A stretch of 28,582 nt of DNA. Source: Chloroflexota bacterium. Lineage in GTDB: Bacteria > Chloroflexota > Limnocylindria > Limnocylindrales > CSP1-4. The notes under the pieces are model-generated. The model ran no database searches. It had not been told where the DNA came from and saw nothing but the letters and a program-made list of their open reading frames with translations. The position numbers and the translations under genes were made by a program. The stretch's first letter is position 1. Every line of letters starts with the position of its first letter. The stretch lies in the NCBI GenBank assembly GCA_015661135.1, contig JACVXW010000008.1, forward strand, positions 1-28,582, written 5' to 3'. Positions 1 to 8,196 of this stretch are shown piece by piece.

Positions 1-559
1 CCGCGATGCGTGCCCGCACGAGGACGATGACGAGCGCCATCGCGAACAACGTGTGGGCGCCCACGATCGTGGGCAGGCCCGGAGCGAGCTGCGGCGCCTT
101 GCCGAGCACGGCCGGCCAGGCGCCCGCCAGGAACGGGTTCAGGAACCCGAACAGGTTCACGAAGAAGACGAGCGAAGCGATCCCGATGACGATGCCGGGG
201 ATGACGATCGCGACATAGGTGAGCGTGTCGTACGCGGCACGCAGCCGCGGCCGGACGCGCTGGAGCGCGAGGGCGGCGATCGTGCCGAAGACCGTGGACA
301 GGAGCGCCGTGAGGAACCCGACGGTCAGGCTGGCCCCGAGGGCCCGGGTGACGAACTGGTTGGTGAAGGCCGCCTCGTACCAGCGCAGCGACACGCCGCG
401 CAGTTCGCCCGCGTACTCGCCGGCCGTGAAGCTGAACAGGACGACGAGGGCGATCGGAACGTACAGGAACAGGAAGACGAGGCCCGAGTGGGCCCGGAAG
501 ATCCGGTCGGCACCGAGCCCGGGGCGCGCGACGCGACGAGGCGGCCCAGCCACGGCCAT
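1..559 (-). CDS. potC: PotC-type polyamine ABC transporter permease, second set (3' end cut by the window)
   Basis: Inner-membrane permease of a spermidine/putrescine-type ABC importer. Only the first 186 codons lie in the window; the gene runs off the left edge. After a short cytoplasmic N-terminus comes a first membrane segment (VFLFLYVPIALVVLFSF, about residues 28-44), then the periplasmic loop with the family's LRWYEAAF-like stretch, then two or three more hydrophobic segments (SLTVGFLTALLSTVFGTIAAL; VAIVIPGIVIGIASLVFF). The EAA loop that contacts the ATPase would lie beyond the edge. The ATG at 559 shares one base with the TGA of the preceding potB-like gene (TGATG), so translation is probably coupled. 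It is the intact counterpart against which the broken potC at 2741-3591 can be judged. The amine transported cannot be read from the sequence. Confidence 0.9.
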   Translation of the reverse strand, partial: MAVAGPPRRVARPGLGADRIFRAHSGLVFLFLYVPIALVVLFSFTAGEYAGELRGVSLRWYEAAFTNQFVTRALGASLTVGFLTALLSTVFGTIAALALQRVRPRLRAAYDTLTYVAIVIPGIVIGIASLVFFVNLFGFLNPFLAGAWPAVLGKAPQLAPGLPTIVGAHTLFAMALVIVLVRARIA

Positions 560-1443
560 CAGATCAGGCTCACGTCACGCCCGCCGCGGACGCGGGTGAG
601 GCGGAGGTAGACGGCCACCGTGACGATGACGAGCGCGATGAGCCCAATGGCCGCGGCCGAGCCGAGCGGCCAGTTCCTGGACTGGAGGAAGAGGTCGACC
701 AGCGCGTTGCCTACGAAGTAGACCTTCCCGCCGCCCAGGATGGACGGGATGATGTACTCGCCCATCATCGGGATGAAAACGAGCAGGGCCCCGCTGATGA
801 GCCCCGGCGCAGTCAGGGGCAGGGTCACCTGCAGGAAGGTCCTGACGCGATTGGCGCCGAGGTCCTTGGACGCCTCGAGGAGGCGCTTGTCCAGCCGATC
901 CAGGCTGACGTAGAGCGGGAAGACCATGAGCGGCAGGTAGTTGTAGACGATCCCCAGGAGCACGGTGCCCCGGTTGTTCAGCAGGACCGGCTTCGGGTCC
1001 ACGCCGAGCGCCTCGAGGAACGCCGGGATGCCGTTGGACCCGAGAATCTGGAGCCAGGCGTAGGTCCGGATCAGGAAGCTCGTCCAGAACGGCAGGATCA
1101 CGAGCACGAGCAGGACGGTTCGCTTCTGGCCGGCGCGGGTCGCGAGGTAGTAGGCCAGCGGATACGCCACGACGGCGCACAGGATCGTCCCGATCAGCGC
1201 GAGGGTGAGCGTGTTCTGGAATGAGGGCCAGCGTGTCGGCAGGTCAAGGTAGTTCTGGAATGTGAACCCCGGCGTGTACCCGCCGACGTCGCTCCGGGTT
1301 CCGACGCTGAAGACGATGAGGATCCCGAGAGGTACCACGAGGAGGAGCAGGTACCACGCGGTGGCCGGGACGAGCAGGAGCGCGGTGACCACGCTCCCTG
1401 CTCGTCCGCCCGTTCCGTCCCGACGACCTCCGGGATCGCTCAT
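559..1443 (-). CDS. potB: PotB-type polyamine ABC transporter permease, second set
   Basis: A 294-residue inner-membrane permease, normal length for PotB. About six hydrophobic segments are visible, starting with SVVTALLLVPATAWYLLLLV. The family hallmarks are present: the FWTSFLIRTYAW motif near the middle, YLPLMVFPLYVSL, the EAA-type loop LLEASKDLGANRVRTFLQV that docks on the ATPase, and IPMMGEYIIPSILGG. I start it at the ATG at 1443 (MSDPGGRRDG); a longer upstream reading overlaps the binding-protein gene and has no family resemblance. It follows the binding-protein gene by 19 nt and overlaps the next potC-like gene by one base, so it belongs to the same operon. It is clearly paralogous to the permease at 3588-4487, with the same motifs in the same order. 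Confidence 0.93.
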   Translation of the reverse strand: MSDPGGRRDGTGGRAGSVVTALLLVPATAWYLLLLVVPLGILIVFSVGTRSDVGGYTPGFTFQNYLDLPTRWPSFQNTLTLALIGTILCAVVAYPLAYYLATRAGQKRTVLLVLVILPFWTSFLIRTYAWLQILGSNGIPAFLEALGVDPKPVLLNNRGTVLLGIVYNYLPLMVFPLYVSLDRLDKRLLEASKDLGANRVRTFLQVTLPLTAPGLISGALLVFIPMMGEYIIPSILGGGKVYFVGNALVDLFLQSRNWPLGSAAAIGLIALVIVTVAVYLRLTRVRGGRDVSLI

Positions 1444-1462
1444 CAACCGGTCGTGCCGGCGA

Positions 1463-2641
1463 TCAGGCCGACTTGACGCGGTTCCAGAGATCCGCGCGGT
1501 TCTGGTCCGTAAGGGTGACCGCCGCCCCGAACTCGAGCGGTGACAGGAGCGCCGCGTCGGGGTAGATGATCGGGTTGTTCTTGAAGTCTTCGGGCAGCAG
1601 GGCGATCCCGGCCGAGTCGACGATCGGGTAGCCATGGAAGCCCGCATCGGCGGCCATGACCTTGGGCACGGCCATGTAGTCGAGGAACGCGTAGGCGGCA
1701 TCACGGTGCGCGGCGCCGGCCACGACAGCATAGAAGTCGGACCAGATCTCGCCGCCCTCGGACCCGATGACGTACTCGATCTCGGGAATGTCCCGGTTGA
1801 GCTGGACACCATCACCGGTCCAGGCCATCGCGACCCACGCGTCGCCGGCCCGCATGGGCGGCTGGTAGTCCGAGCTGATCGCGAAGAGGTGCGGTTTGAC
1901 GGCGAGGAGGAGCTCCTCCGCCTTGGCCAGCTCGTTGGGGTCCACGGAGTTGAACGAATAGCCGTGGTATTTCAGGGCGTTCCCGATCGAGGTCAGCTGG
2001 TAGTCGTGAATCATGACCTTGCCCGACAGGTCCCCCTGGGCCATGTCGAAGAAGTCCTTCCACGACGTCATCGGCGCCGTCGCCTCCTTGGTGTTGACGA
2101 CGTAGCCGGTCGTGCCCCAGTCCTTGGATATCCCGTACAGGTCCTTGGATCCGGCCGGGTAGTGTGCCGGCTCCAGGAACTTGGCCTCGTAGCGGGCGGC
2201 ATCGAAGTTGGGGATCTTCGTCAGGTCGAGCGCCTCGAGGAGCTTGAGCTTGCCGTACGTCTCGAAGGTGTAGTTCGTCGGCACGAGGACGTCCCAGCCG
2301 GTGCTGCCAGCCTGGAGCTGGGCGAGCATCTCCTCGTTCGATCCGAAGATCGTGAGGGCCACGGACACCCCGGTGAGGCTGGTGAACTTGTCGAGGGTGG
2401 CCTGGTCGTGATAGTTGGGCCAGGTAGTCATATTCAGCGTGTCGCCGAGGCCGACGCCAGTCGGCGGCTTCCAGTCGGCGTTCGGATCGACGGGCGGCTT
2501 CGAGGCCGCGCCACCGCCCGGTGTGCAGGCTGCGATGACCGCGGCGGCCACGCCCAGGCCGCTCACCTGCAGAAAGGTCCGGCGGTCGATTCGGCCGCGC
2601 TCATAGTCGCGATAGAGCTTCTGGAACTGCGCTCGGTCCAT
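1463..2641 (-). CDS. potD: PotD-type extracytoplasmic substrate-binding lipoprotein, second set
   Basis: A 392-residue periplasmic/extracellular binding protein of the spermidine/putrescine (bacterial SBP type 1/PotD) family. The N-terminus has a twin-arginine-like motif (DRRTFLQVSG) followed by a hydrophobic stretch and a lipobox ending IAAC with Cys39, so a lipid-anchored protein is expected. Typical family blocks follow: the MTTWPNYHDQ strand, SNEEMLAQLQAG, GWDVLVPTNY, the hinge GISKDWGTTGYVVN and YSFNSVDPNELAKA. The ATG at 2641 has a strong ribosome-binding site (AGGAGGAGG) 5 nt upstream. The gene begins a new binding-protein/permease set about 100 nt after the broken potC and has its own hairpin-rich leader. 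Its paralogue is at 4522-5709; both have the lipid-modified Cys at residue 39. Ligand is probably a polyamine or another cationic amine, by family only. Confidence 0.92.
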   Translation of the reverse strand: MDRAQFQKLYRDYERGRIDRRTFLQVSGLGVAAAVIAACTPGGGAASKPPVDPNADWKPPTGVGLGDTLNMTTWPNYHDQATLDKFTSLTGVSVALTIFGSNEEMLAQLQAGSTGWDVLVPTNYTFETYGKLKLLEALDLTKIPNFDAARYEAKFLEPAHYPAGSKDLYGISKDWGTTGYVVNTKEATAPMTSWKDFFDMAQGDLSGKVMIHDYQLTSIGNALKYHGYSFNSVDPNELAKAEELLLAVKPHLFAISSDYQPPMRAGDAWVAMAWTGDGVQLNRDIPEIEYVIGSEGGEIWSDFYAVVAGAAHRDAAYAFLDYMAVPKVMAADAGFHGYPIVDSAGIALLPEDFKNNPIIYPDAALLSPLEFGAAVTLTDQNRADLWNRVKSA

Positions 2642-2656
2642 GGTTCCTCCTCCTGT

Positions 2657-2699
2657 GCCGGGGTGGGCCCGGCGTCCGAACCGGTGCGTCTGGAGACGC
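2657..2699 (-). other. Two adjacent hairpins in the gap between the two transporter sets
   Basis: The 99-nt gap between the broken potC and the next binding-protein gene holds two perfect 6-bp inverted repeats: GCCGGG/CCCGGC (2657-2662 and 2668-2673, 5-nt loop) and GCGTCT/AGACGC (2686-2691 and 2694-2699). There is no T-run, so neither is a standard intrinsic terminator. In transporter operons such structures often protect upstream mRNA or uncouple binding-protein expression; that role is inference here, and hairpins this size are common in GC-rich DNA. Confidence 0.35.
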
Positions 2700-2740
2700 G
2701 TCCGCGTGGGTGATTCTGCCGGGCCGCCTCCTTCGCTCCG

Positions 2741-3591
2741 CTAGCCCTGCTGGGAGACGATCCCGGCCATCGATGTCTGCTGGCCCCGGCGACGCCCCTG
2801 TCGCGTCAGGACCCACTGGCCGAGGAACAGCATCGCCAGGGTGAAGATGAGCATCATCGTGGCCACCGCATTTGTCTCAGGCGTGACGCCCCGTTTGATC
2901 TGGCCGAAGATGAACAGCGGCAGCGTGGACGAGCCCGGCCCGGTCGTGAATGTCGTGATGACATAGTCGTCGAAGCTGAACGTGAACGACAGCAGGAAGC
3001 CGGCCACGATCGCCGGGACCAGCTGCGGGAACGTGATCTGGACGAACGTCCGCCATGGGGACGCGAACAGGTCGTACGACGCCTCGACGTGGGTGCGATC
3101 CATGGTCGACAACCGCGTCCGGACGAGCAGCAGCACGAGGCTCGTGTTGAACAGGACGTGCGCCGCGATGACGGTCGGGTGACCGAAGCGGAGTCGCTGG
3201 CCGGTGAGTTCCCGCCAGACGTCGAAGCCCGTCGCGAACAGGACGAGCGTTGACAGCGCGATGACGATCTCCGGGACGATGACCGAGATGTAGATCAGGG
3301 CGTCGAATGTGAGTCGCAACCGCCGGCCCACTCGTTGCAGGCCGAGGGCTGCCATGGTCCCGAACAGGGTCGAGAGAATGGCCGCCGGCACGGCGATCAG
3401 GAAGCTGTTGAGCAGGTACGTCTGGACGAGAGAGTCGTTAAGGGCGATGCCGAACCGACGATCGGCAGGTACAGGAATAGATAGACGGCGACCATCTGGA
3501 GGCGGAACCACCCCTCCACGAGGCCACCGGTCCGGTCAACCCCCCGCGGGCGCTGCGGGAGCACGGCGCTCGATGCCGAGGCGGCGGTCAC
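2741..3591 (-). pseudogene. potC: PotC-type ABC permease, first set, broken by an internal out-of-frame deletion
   Basis: Two adjoining frames together spell a PotC permease. The first runs from a GTG at 3591, which overlaps the TGA of the preceding potB by 4 nt (GTGA), and ends its resemblance at VAVYLFLYLPIV near 3460. The second picks up at about 3455 with ALNDSLVQTYLLNSFLIA and continues to a normal C-terminus (TAG at 2741-2743), including the EAA-type loop (VEASYDLFASPWRTFVQI) and the SFDDYVITTF block. Compared with the intact paralogue at 1-559, the stretch between LYLPIV and ALNDS is missing: about 22-27 residues covering the end of the first membrane segment and the following loop. 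The total length of 851 nt is not a multiple of three. Either the gene is dead or the assembly lost about 70-80 bases; the remainder is well preserved, which favours recent loss or artefact. Confidence 0.85.
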
Positions 3592-4487
3592 AGGACGCTC
3601 GCCTCGCGGACGCGGCGTCCACGGTTCACGAACCACAGGTAGAAGGTGACGGTCACGAGCATCACGAGGATGAGCCCGACGGCGCGGGCGGAACCGGCAG
3701 GCCAGTTCCGGGCCTCGAGGAAGGACGAGACCAGGGCGTTGCCCATCATGTAGTAGCGCCCATACCCCAGGATCGCCGGGATGACGTACTCGCCCATCAT
3801 CGGGATGAAGACGAGGATGCTGCCCGTCACGAGGCCCGGCAGGGCGATGGGCAGGGTGATCTGGCGGAAGGTGGACCAGCGGCCGGCGCCGAGGTCCTTG
3901 GACGCCTCCACGAGCGTGCGGTCCATCCGGTCCAGGGTCACGAACAGCGGAAAAACCATCAGCGGCAGGTAGCCATAGACGAGCCCGATGAGCACGGAGA
4001 ACGGCGAGCCGAGGATCGCGAACTTCTCATTGCCGGTCAGCCCCTGGATCCAGCCGGCGACCCCGGTATCAGGGTTCAGGATGATCAGCCAGGCGTACGT
4101 CCTGATGAGGAAGCTGGTCCAGAACGGGATGACCAGCAGGAGCACGAGGAGGTTCTTGCGCGAGCCGGCGCGGGTTGCCATGAAGTAGGCGAGCGGCAGC
4201 GCGACGAGAAGGCAGCCGATCGTGCCTGCCCCGGCCATCACCAGGCTGTTGACGAACGGCTCGGTCCGCTGGAGCGCCGTGACGTAGTTGTCAAAGGTGA
4301 ACGCCGGCGCGTAGCCGCCGTTCTTGGCCCGCACCCCGAAGCTGAAGACGACGATGATCGCCAGTGGCGCCACGAGGAGCAGCGCGTACCAGAGCCCGGC
4401 CGGCAGGATGAGCAGGCCGGTCAGGAGGGCGGATCGAGCCCGCCCTCCCTCGGCGAAGCGGCCTGCCGGCGCGGCCCCAGTGGTCAT
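3588..4487 (-). CDS. potB: PotB-type polyamine ABC transporter permease, first set
   Basis: A 299-residue inner-membrane permease with about six membrane segments. It carries the same landmarks as its paralogue at 559-1443: FWTSFLIRTYAW, YLPLMVFPLFVTLDRMD, the EAA-type loop LVEASKDLGAGRWSTFRQI for contact with the ATPase, and IPMMGEYVIPAILGYG. The ATG at 4487 (MTTGAAPAGRF) is preferred; a longer reading would run into the end of the binding-protein gene without family resemblance. It lies 34 nt after that gene and ends in a 4-nt GTGA overlap with the (broken) potC, which argues that the pair was translated as a unit. Confidence 0.93.
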   Translation of the reverse strand: MTTGAAPAGRFAEGGRARSALLTGLLILPAGLWYALLLVAPLAIIVVFSFGVRAKNGGYAPAFTFDNYVTALQRTEPFVNSLVMAGAGTIGCLLVALPLAYFMATRAGSRKNLLVLLLVIPFWTSFLIRTYAWLIILNPDTGVAGWIQGLTGNEKFAILGSPFSVLIGLVYGYLPLMVFPLFVTLDRMDRTLVEASKDLGAGRWSTFRQITLPIALPGLVTGSILVFIPMMGEYVIPAILGYGRYYMMGNALVSSFLEARNWPAGSARAVGLILVMLVTVTFYLWFVNRGRRVREASVL

Positions 4488-4521
4488 CTGCCTCGACTGT
4501 CGAGACGCGAGGCGATGGGCG

Positions 4522-5709
4522 TCAGCCGCCGATCTTGGACTTGAACTCTTCCCAGATGTCGATCCGGTGCTGGTTGCCGGATGTGTCCTGGGCGCCTTCC
4601 AGGCTCGGCAGGACGTCCGCCGGCGGGAAGATCGAGGGATCGTCCAGGAGCGCCTGGTCGACGTACTTCTTGGCCTCGTCACTGCACGTGGCGTAGCCGT
4701 TGTAGTTCGTCTCCGCGCCCTGGATCTCCGGCTCGTGGATGAAGTTCAGCCACTCGTAGGAGAGGTTCGGGTGCGGCGCTTCGGCCATCATGACCCACGT
4801 GTCCATCCAGAAGAGTGTGCCCTCGGACGGGACCGAGTAGGCAGAGTCGGCGGTGTCCGGATTTGCTCGAAGGTCCAGCAGCGGCCCGGTCCAGCCGAGC
4901 ACGAGTGACGCCTCCTCCGAGGCCATCTTGTCCTGGTAGGTGTCCGAATCGAGGGCCAGCAGGTGCGGCGCGACGTCGAGCAGGATGTCGCGGGCCTCGT
5001 TCAGCTCGTTGTCGTCCACCGAGTTCAGCGAGTAGCCCAGCAACTTGAGCGGGAAGACGAAGACGTCGCCCATCGAGTCGACCATGACCGTCTTGCCGGA
5101 CGCCTCGCCCTTGGCCATTTCGTAGAACTGGGCCCACGACGTCGGCGGCGTCGACACGAGCTTGCCGCGATAGAGGATCCCGGTGGTGCCGTAGTCCTTG
5201 GGCACCTGGTACTCGTTCGTGGGATCCCACCACAGGTTCTTGTAGGTGTCGTTGATGTACTTGACGTTCGGGATGCGGCTCAGATCGAGCTTCTGGAGGA
5301 AGCCCTCCTCGACCATGCCCGGGACGTACTCCGCGGTCGGCGCCGCGATGTCGTAGCCCGATGCGCCGCCCTGCAGCTTCGCGATGAGCTCCTCGTTGTT
5401 GGCGTACGTGTCATACACGAAGTTGGCGAGCGAGAAGCGCTTCTTGAACTCCTCGATGTTGGTCTCGGCGATGTAGCCGGACCAGTTGTACATGTAGAAC
5501 TCGGTCTCGCCACCGGCGAGGGCGGTGCCCGTCGGGGCCGCGGTGGGCCCGCTCGTCGCAGCCGCGGACGGCGCTTGCGTGGCTCCACCGCCACATGCAG
5601 CCAGCCAGGCGGCCGTGCCGGTGAGGCCCGCCGCGGCCATGAAGCTTCGGCGACTCAGCGTCCCGGCAGCCCGCTGCCGGAGATAGCCATCGAGATCTCT
5701 CGGTGCCAC
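4522..5709 (-). CDS. potD: PotD-type extracytoplasmic substrate-binding lipoprotein, first set
   Basis: A 395-residue binding protein of the PotD family. The signal region has a twin-arginine-like motif (SRRSFMAAAG, R20-R21), a hydrophobic run and a lipobox LAAC with Cys39, followed by an Ala/Thr/Pro linker of about 30 residues, typical for a surface-anchored lipoprotein. The mature part has the family blocks FYMYNWSGYI, NNEELIAKLQGG, GYDIAAPTAEYV, KDYGTTGILY and YSLNSVDDNELNEA. The start is a GTG at 5709; the ribosome-binding site AGGAGGAGG lies about 6 nt upstream, which fixes it. It is the first gene after the ATPase (49-nt gap). Spermidine/putrescine or a related amine is the likely ligand from the family only. 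Confidence 0.92.
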   Translation of the reverse strand: MAPRDLDGYLRQRAAGTLSRRSFMAAAGLTGTAAWLAACGGGATQAPSAAATSGPTAAPTGTALAGGETEFYMYNWSGYIAETNIEEFKKRFSLANFVYDTYANNEELIAKLQGGASGYDIAAPTAEYVPGMVEEGFLQKLDLSRIPNVKYINDTYKNLWWDPTNEYQVPKDYGTTGILYRGKLVSTPPTSWAQFYEMAKGEASGKTVMVDSMGDVFVFPLKLLGYSLNSVDDNELNEARDILLDVAPHLLALDSDTYQDKMASEEASLVLGWTGPLLDLRANPDTADSAYSVPSEGTLFWMDTWVMMAEAPHPNLSYEWLNFIHEPEIQGAETNYNGYATCSDEAKKYVDQALLDDPSIFPPADVLPSLEGAQDTSGNQHRIDIWEEFKSKIGG

Positions 5710-5758
5710 GTGATCCTCCTCCTTGTTTCACCGGCTTGCCCGGAAAAACGCGCGCGTC

Positions 5759-6931
5759 TCACCCAACGAGGATGAGGTTCGCTTCCTCGTGCCAACTGAC
5801 CATGACGGGATCGCCCGGACCCACTCCGGAGCCGGAGCCGGCCCCGGCCGCGTTCTGGCGCCGGACGATCAATTCCCCTGCCAGCTCCGTCGCTACACGG
5901 AACTCGGTCTGATCGCCCAGGTAGGTGCCCTGATTGATGGTTCCGGCAACGCGGACGATCGCGCCGTCCGGGGTGTTCGCAGCGGCCGCCGGCTCGACGG
6001 ACAGGCGCTCGGGGCGGATCGCCACGATCACCGCGTCGCCGACCCCTGGACTTGCCGTCGTGTCGGTCACGCGACCGCGAAGCCGCATCCCCCGATCTGT
6101 CTCAACCACGCCGAGCCCGCCCCCGGCGACCTCGACGAGACGGCCGGCGATCGGATTGCTGACACCGATGAAGTCGGCGACGAAGCGACTGACCGGGCGC
6201 TCGTACAGGTCCGTGGGCCCGCCCATCTGGAGGATCCGGCCGTGGTTCATGACGACGATCACGTCGCTCATGGTCAGGGCCTCTTCCTGATCGTGGGTGA
6301 CGTACACGAAGGTGATCCCGACCTCGCGCTGGAGCGCCTTGAGCTCCAGCTGCATCTCCTTGCGGAGCTTGAGGTCGAGCGCCCCGAGGGGCTCGTCGAG
6401 CAGGAGGACCGTGGGGTGGTTGATCAGCGCACGGGCAAGGGCGACCCGTTGCTGTTGGCCGCCGGACAGCTCCCAGGTTCGTCGCTGGTCGTAGCCGGAA
6501 AGCCGAACGAGCTCCAGGGCCTCGCCCACCCTTCGCGCTTCCTCCGCCTTTGTCGTTCCTCGCTGGCGCAGGCCGTAGCCCACGTTCTGGGCGACGTCCA
6601 TGTGCGGGAAGAGGGCATAGTGCTGGAAGACCGTGTTGACGTTCCGCCGATACGCCGGCACGCCCGCCACGGGTTGCCCGGCGAGGAAGATCTCGCCCTC
6701 CGTGGGCTGCTCGAACCCGGCGATCATCCGGAGCGTCGTCGTCTTGCCGCAGCCCGATGGCCCGAGCAGGCTGTAGAACGCGCCACTGGCGATCTCGAGC
6801 GTCATCCGGTCAACGGCGATCACCGACCCGAAGCGCTTCGTCACATCGGCGATCCGGACATCCGGCGCGCCCCCCGCACCGGCGGCCGGGTCTCGCGTGG
6901 ACTTGCTGTCGTGGGCCACGGCTGCGGTCAA
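5759..6931 (-). CDS. potA: PotA-type ABC transporter ATPase
   Basis: The ATP-hydrolysing subunit that drives the polyamine-type importer, about 390 residues. Walker A is GPSGCGKT (residues 57-64), the Q-loop lies in VFQHYALFPHM, the ABC signature is LSGGQQQR (155-162), Walker B is VLLLDEP (175-181), and the switch histidine is in YVTHDQEEA. The C-terminal third is the TOBE-type domain of the PotA/MalK class (IAIRPERLSV, GTYLGDQTEFRV). I choose the TTG at 6931, which has AGGAG 6 nt upstream; in-frame ATGs at 7024, 7015 and 7006 lie inside the predicted promoter and would add a featureless tail. It is the first gene of the operon and the only ATPase, so it probably serves both permease sets. 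Confidence 0.92.
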   Translation of the reverse strand: MTAAVAHDSKSTRDPAAGAGGAPDVRIADVTKRFGSVIAVDRMTLEIASGAFYSLLGPSGCGKTTTLRMIAGFEQPTEGEIFLAGQPVAGVPAYRRNVNTVFQHYALFPHMDVAQNVGYGLRQRGTTKAEEARRVGEALELVRLSGYDQRRTWELSGGQQQRVALARALINHPTVLLLDEPLGALDLKLRKEMQLELKALQREVGITFVYVTHDQEEALTMSDVIVVMNHGRILQMGGPTDLYERPVSRFVADFIGVSNPIAGRLVEVAGGGLGVVETDRGMRLRGRVTDTTASPGVGDAVIVAIRPERLSVEPAAAANTPDGAIVRVAGTINQGTYLGDQTEFRVATELAGELIVRRQNAAGAGSGSGVGPGDPVMVSWHEEANLILVG

Positions 6932-7004
6932 AGAACGCTCCTGGGAGGAAAGCGCGGCTGTTGACGACGCGGGGACGCCGGGTGCACGCGCACACGGTTT
7001 CGGC

Positions 7005-7034
7005 ATGGTACGCATCCCGTTCATGGCGCGTCAA
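7005..7034 (-). promoter_or_regulatory. Predicted sigma-70-type promoter of the polyamine importer operon
   Basis: On the minus strand TTGACG (7034-7029) and TACCAT (7010-7005) are separated by 18 nt. Transcription would begin near 6998 and leave a leader of about 65 nt before the TTG start of the ATPase. It lies in the gap between divergent transcription units. Confidence 0.5.
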
Positions 7035-7112
7035 CGCGAGGAGCCTCTTGTGGGCAAACGTGCCGGCCTCTGGGACCCTCCGTGACATCCGACCGGCTCG
7101 GGATCGACGGAC

Positions 7113-7118
7113 TAGGAT
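7113..7118 (+). promoter_or_regulatory. -10 box for a leaderless mRNA of the GDP-mannose operon
   Basis: TAGGAT lies 7 nt before the ATG at 7126, with no ribosome-binding site between, so transcription should start at or next to the A of the start codon. No good -35 box is visible. Confidence 0.5.
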
Positions 7119-7125
7119 TCGACCG

Positions 7126-8196
7126 ATGTACGTGGTCATCCTCGCCGGCGGCGGTGGCACGCGTCTCTGGCCGCTCTCGCGGCCGGAGACACCGAAGCCA
7201 TTCCTGCCGCTGCTCGACGATCGTTCCCTGCTGCAGCGGACGGTCGATCGGGTGGTGGATCACCCGGAGTTCCCACTCGGCCTGGATGACGTCACGGTCG
7301 TCACCGATCGGCGCTATCTGGGCATCGTCGGGGATCAGCTGCCCGGGATCCGGGTCATCGCTGAGCCCGCGGGCCGGAACACCACCGCCGCCATCGCCCT
7401 CGCGACGATCCTGATTGATCGGCCCGACGACGAGGTGATGGTCGTCCTTCCGGCTGACCACCTGATCGGGCGCGAGGACGAGTTCCGGCGGGTTCTCGTG
7501 GCCGCCGCCGGCCTCGCCGGCGGGGCCTTTGGGGTCGATGCGCCGCTGGTGACCCTCGGCATCAAGGTCGATCGAGCCGCAACGGAGTACGGCTACCTGA
7601 TCCCCGATCTCGATGTCCAGGGCGAGGACGGCGCGCTTGGCGCGCATCCGCTCCGCGCGTTCGAGGAGAAGCCGGGCCGGGATCGCGCGGCGGCCCTCCA
7701 GGCCGAGCCGGGCGTGGCCTGGAACGCGGGCATCTTCCTCTGGCAGCGGATGGCGATCCGGGCCGCGCTGGAGCGCTACACGGGCCTGATGACCCTGCTC
7801 GAACCGGTCGCGCGGAGCGACGCGGGGCTCGCGGCTGCGTATGACCAGCTCCGCCCGATCTCCATCGATCACGCCGTCATGGAGAGTGCGGCCAGCGATC
7901 GCCGAGTCGTGATGGCCGCGATGGAGGCGGGCTGGAACGATCTCGGGAGCTGGGGCGCGCTGGCCGGCGCGCTCGGTGTATCCGCCGACGGGCTCGTCGT
8001 CCAGCCGCACGAGACGGCCGAGGCGGGTCCGCGTGACCTGATCGTGGAACGCGTTGACGGGCAGCTCGCCGTTTCGTCCGGCCCGCGCGGTATTCTCGCT
8101 CCCACGCCGACCGCGGTGCTCCGTGGCGCCCTCGCTGGTCGCCCGGCCGTGGAGGCGCTCATCGACCGGGTGACCCGCTGGGAGGAACGCTCGTGA
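7126..8196 (+). CDS. manC: Mannose-1-phosphate guanylyltransferase
   Basis: A nucleotidyltransferase that makes GDP-mannose from GTP and mannose-1-phosphate in the cytoplasm, 356 residues, the usual length of the single-domain form. The N-terminal signature LAGGGGTRLWPLSR (residues 5-18) binds the nucleotide; PKPFLPLL follows. EPAGRNTTAAIALA, the metal-site region VLPADHLI, the AFEEKPGRD block and WNAGIFLW are all family hallmarks. The C-terminal 60 residues are less typical than the catalytic domain. The ATG at 7126 is preceded by a -10 box at leaderless spacing. It heads a coupled operon: its TGA overlaps the GTG of the phosphohexomutase by 4 nt, and the following cupin would supply mannose-6-phosphate. 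Confidence 0.93.
   Translation: MYVVILAGGGGTRLWPLSRPETPKPFLPLLDDRSLLQRTVDRVVDHPEFPLGLDDVTVVTDRRYLGIVGDQLPGIRVIAEPAGRNTTAAIALATILIDRPDDEVMVVLPADHLIGREDEFRRVLVAAAGLAGGAFGVDAPLVTLGIKVDRAATEYGYLIPDLDVQGEDGALGAHPLRAFEEKPGRDRAAALQAEPGVAWNAGIFLWQRMAIRAALERYTGLMTLLEPVARSDAGLAAAYDQLRPISIDHAVMESAASDRRVVMAAMEAGWNDLGSWGALAGALGVSADGLVVQPHETAEAGPRDLIVERVDGQLAVSSGPRGILAPTPTAVLRGALAGRPAVEALIDRVTRWEERS

Noticed and set aside
6934..7024. Extension of the ATPase to an ATG at 7024, 7015 or 7006
   Set aside because: These ATGs fall in or before the predicted -35/-10 promoter, lack a ribosome-binding site and add residues unlike any PotA; the TTG at 6931 has AGGAG at proper spacing.
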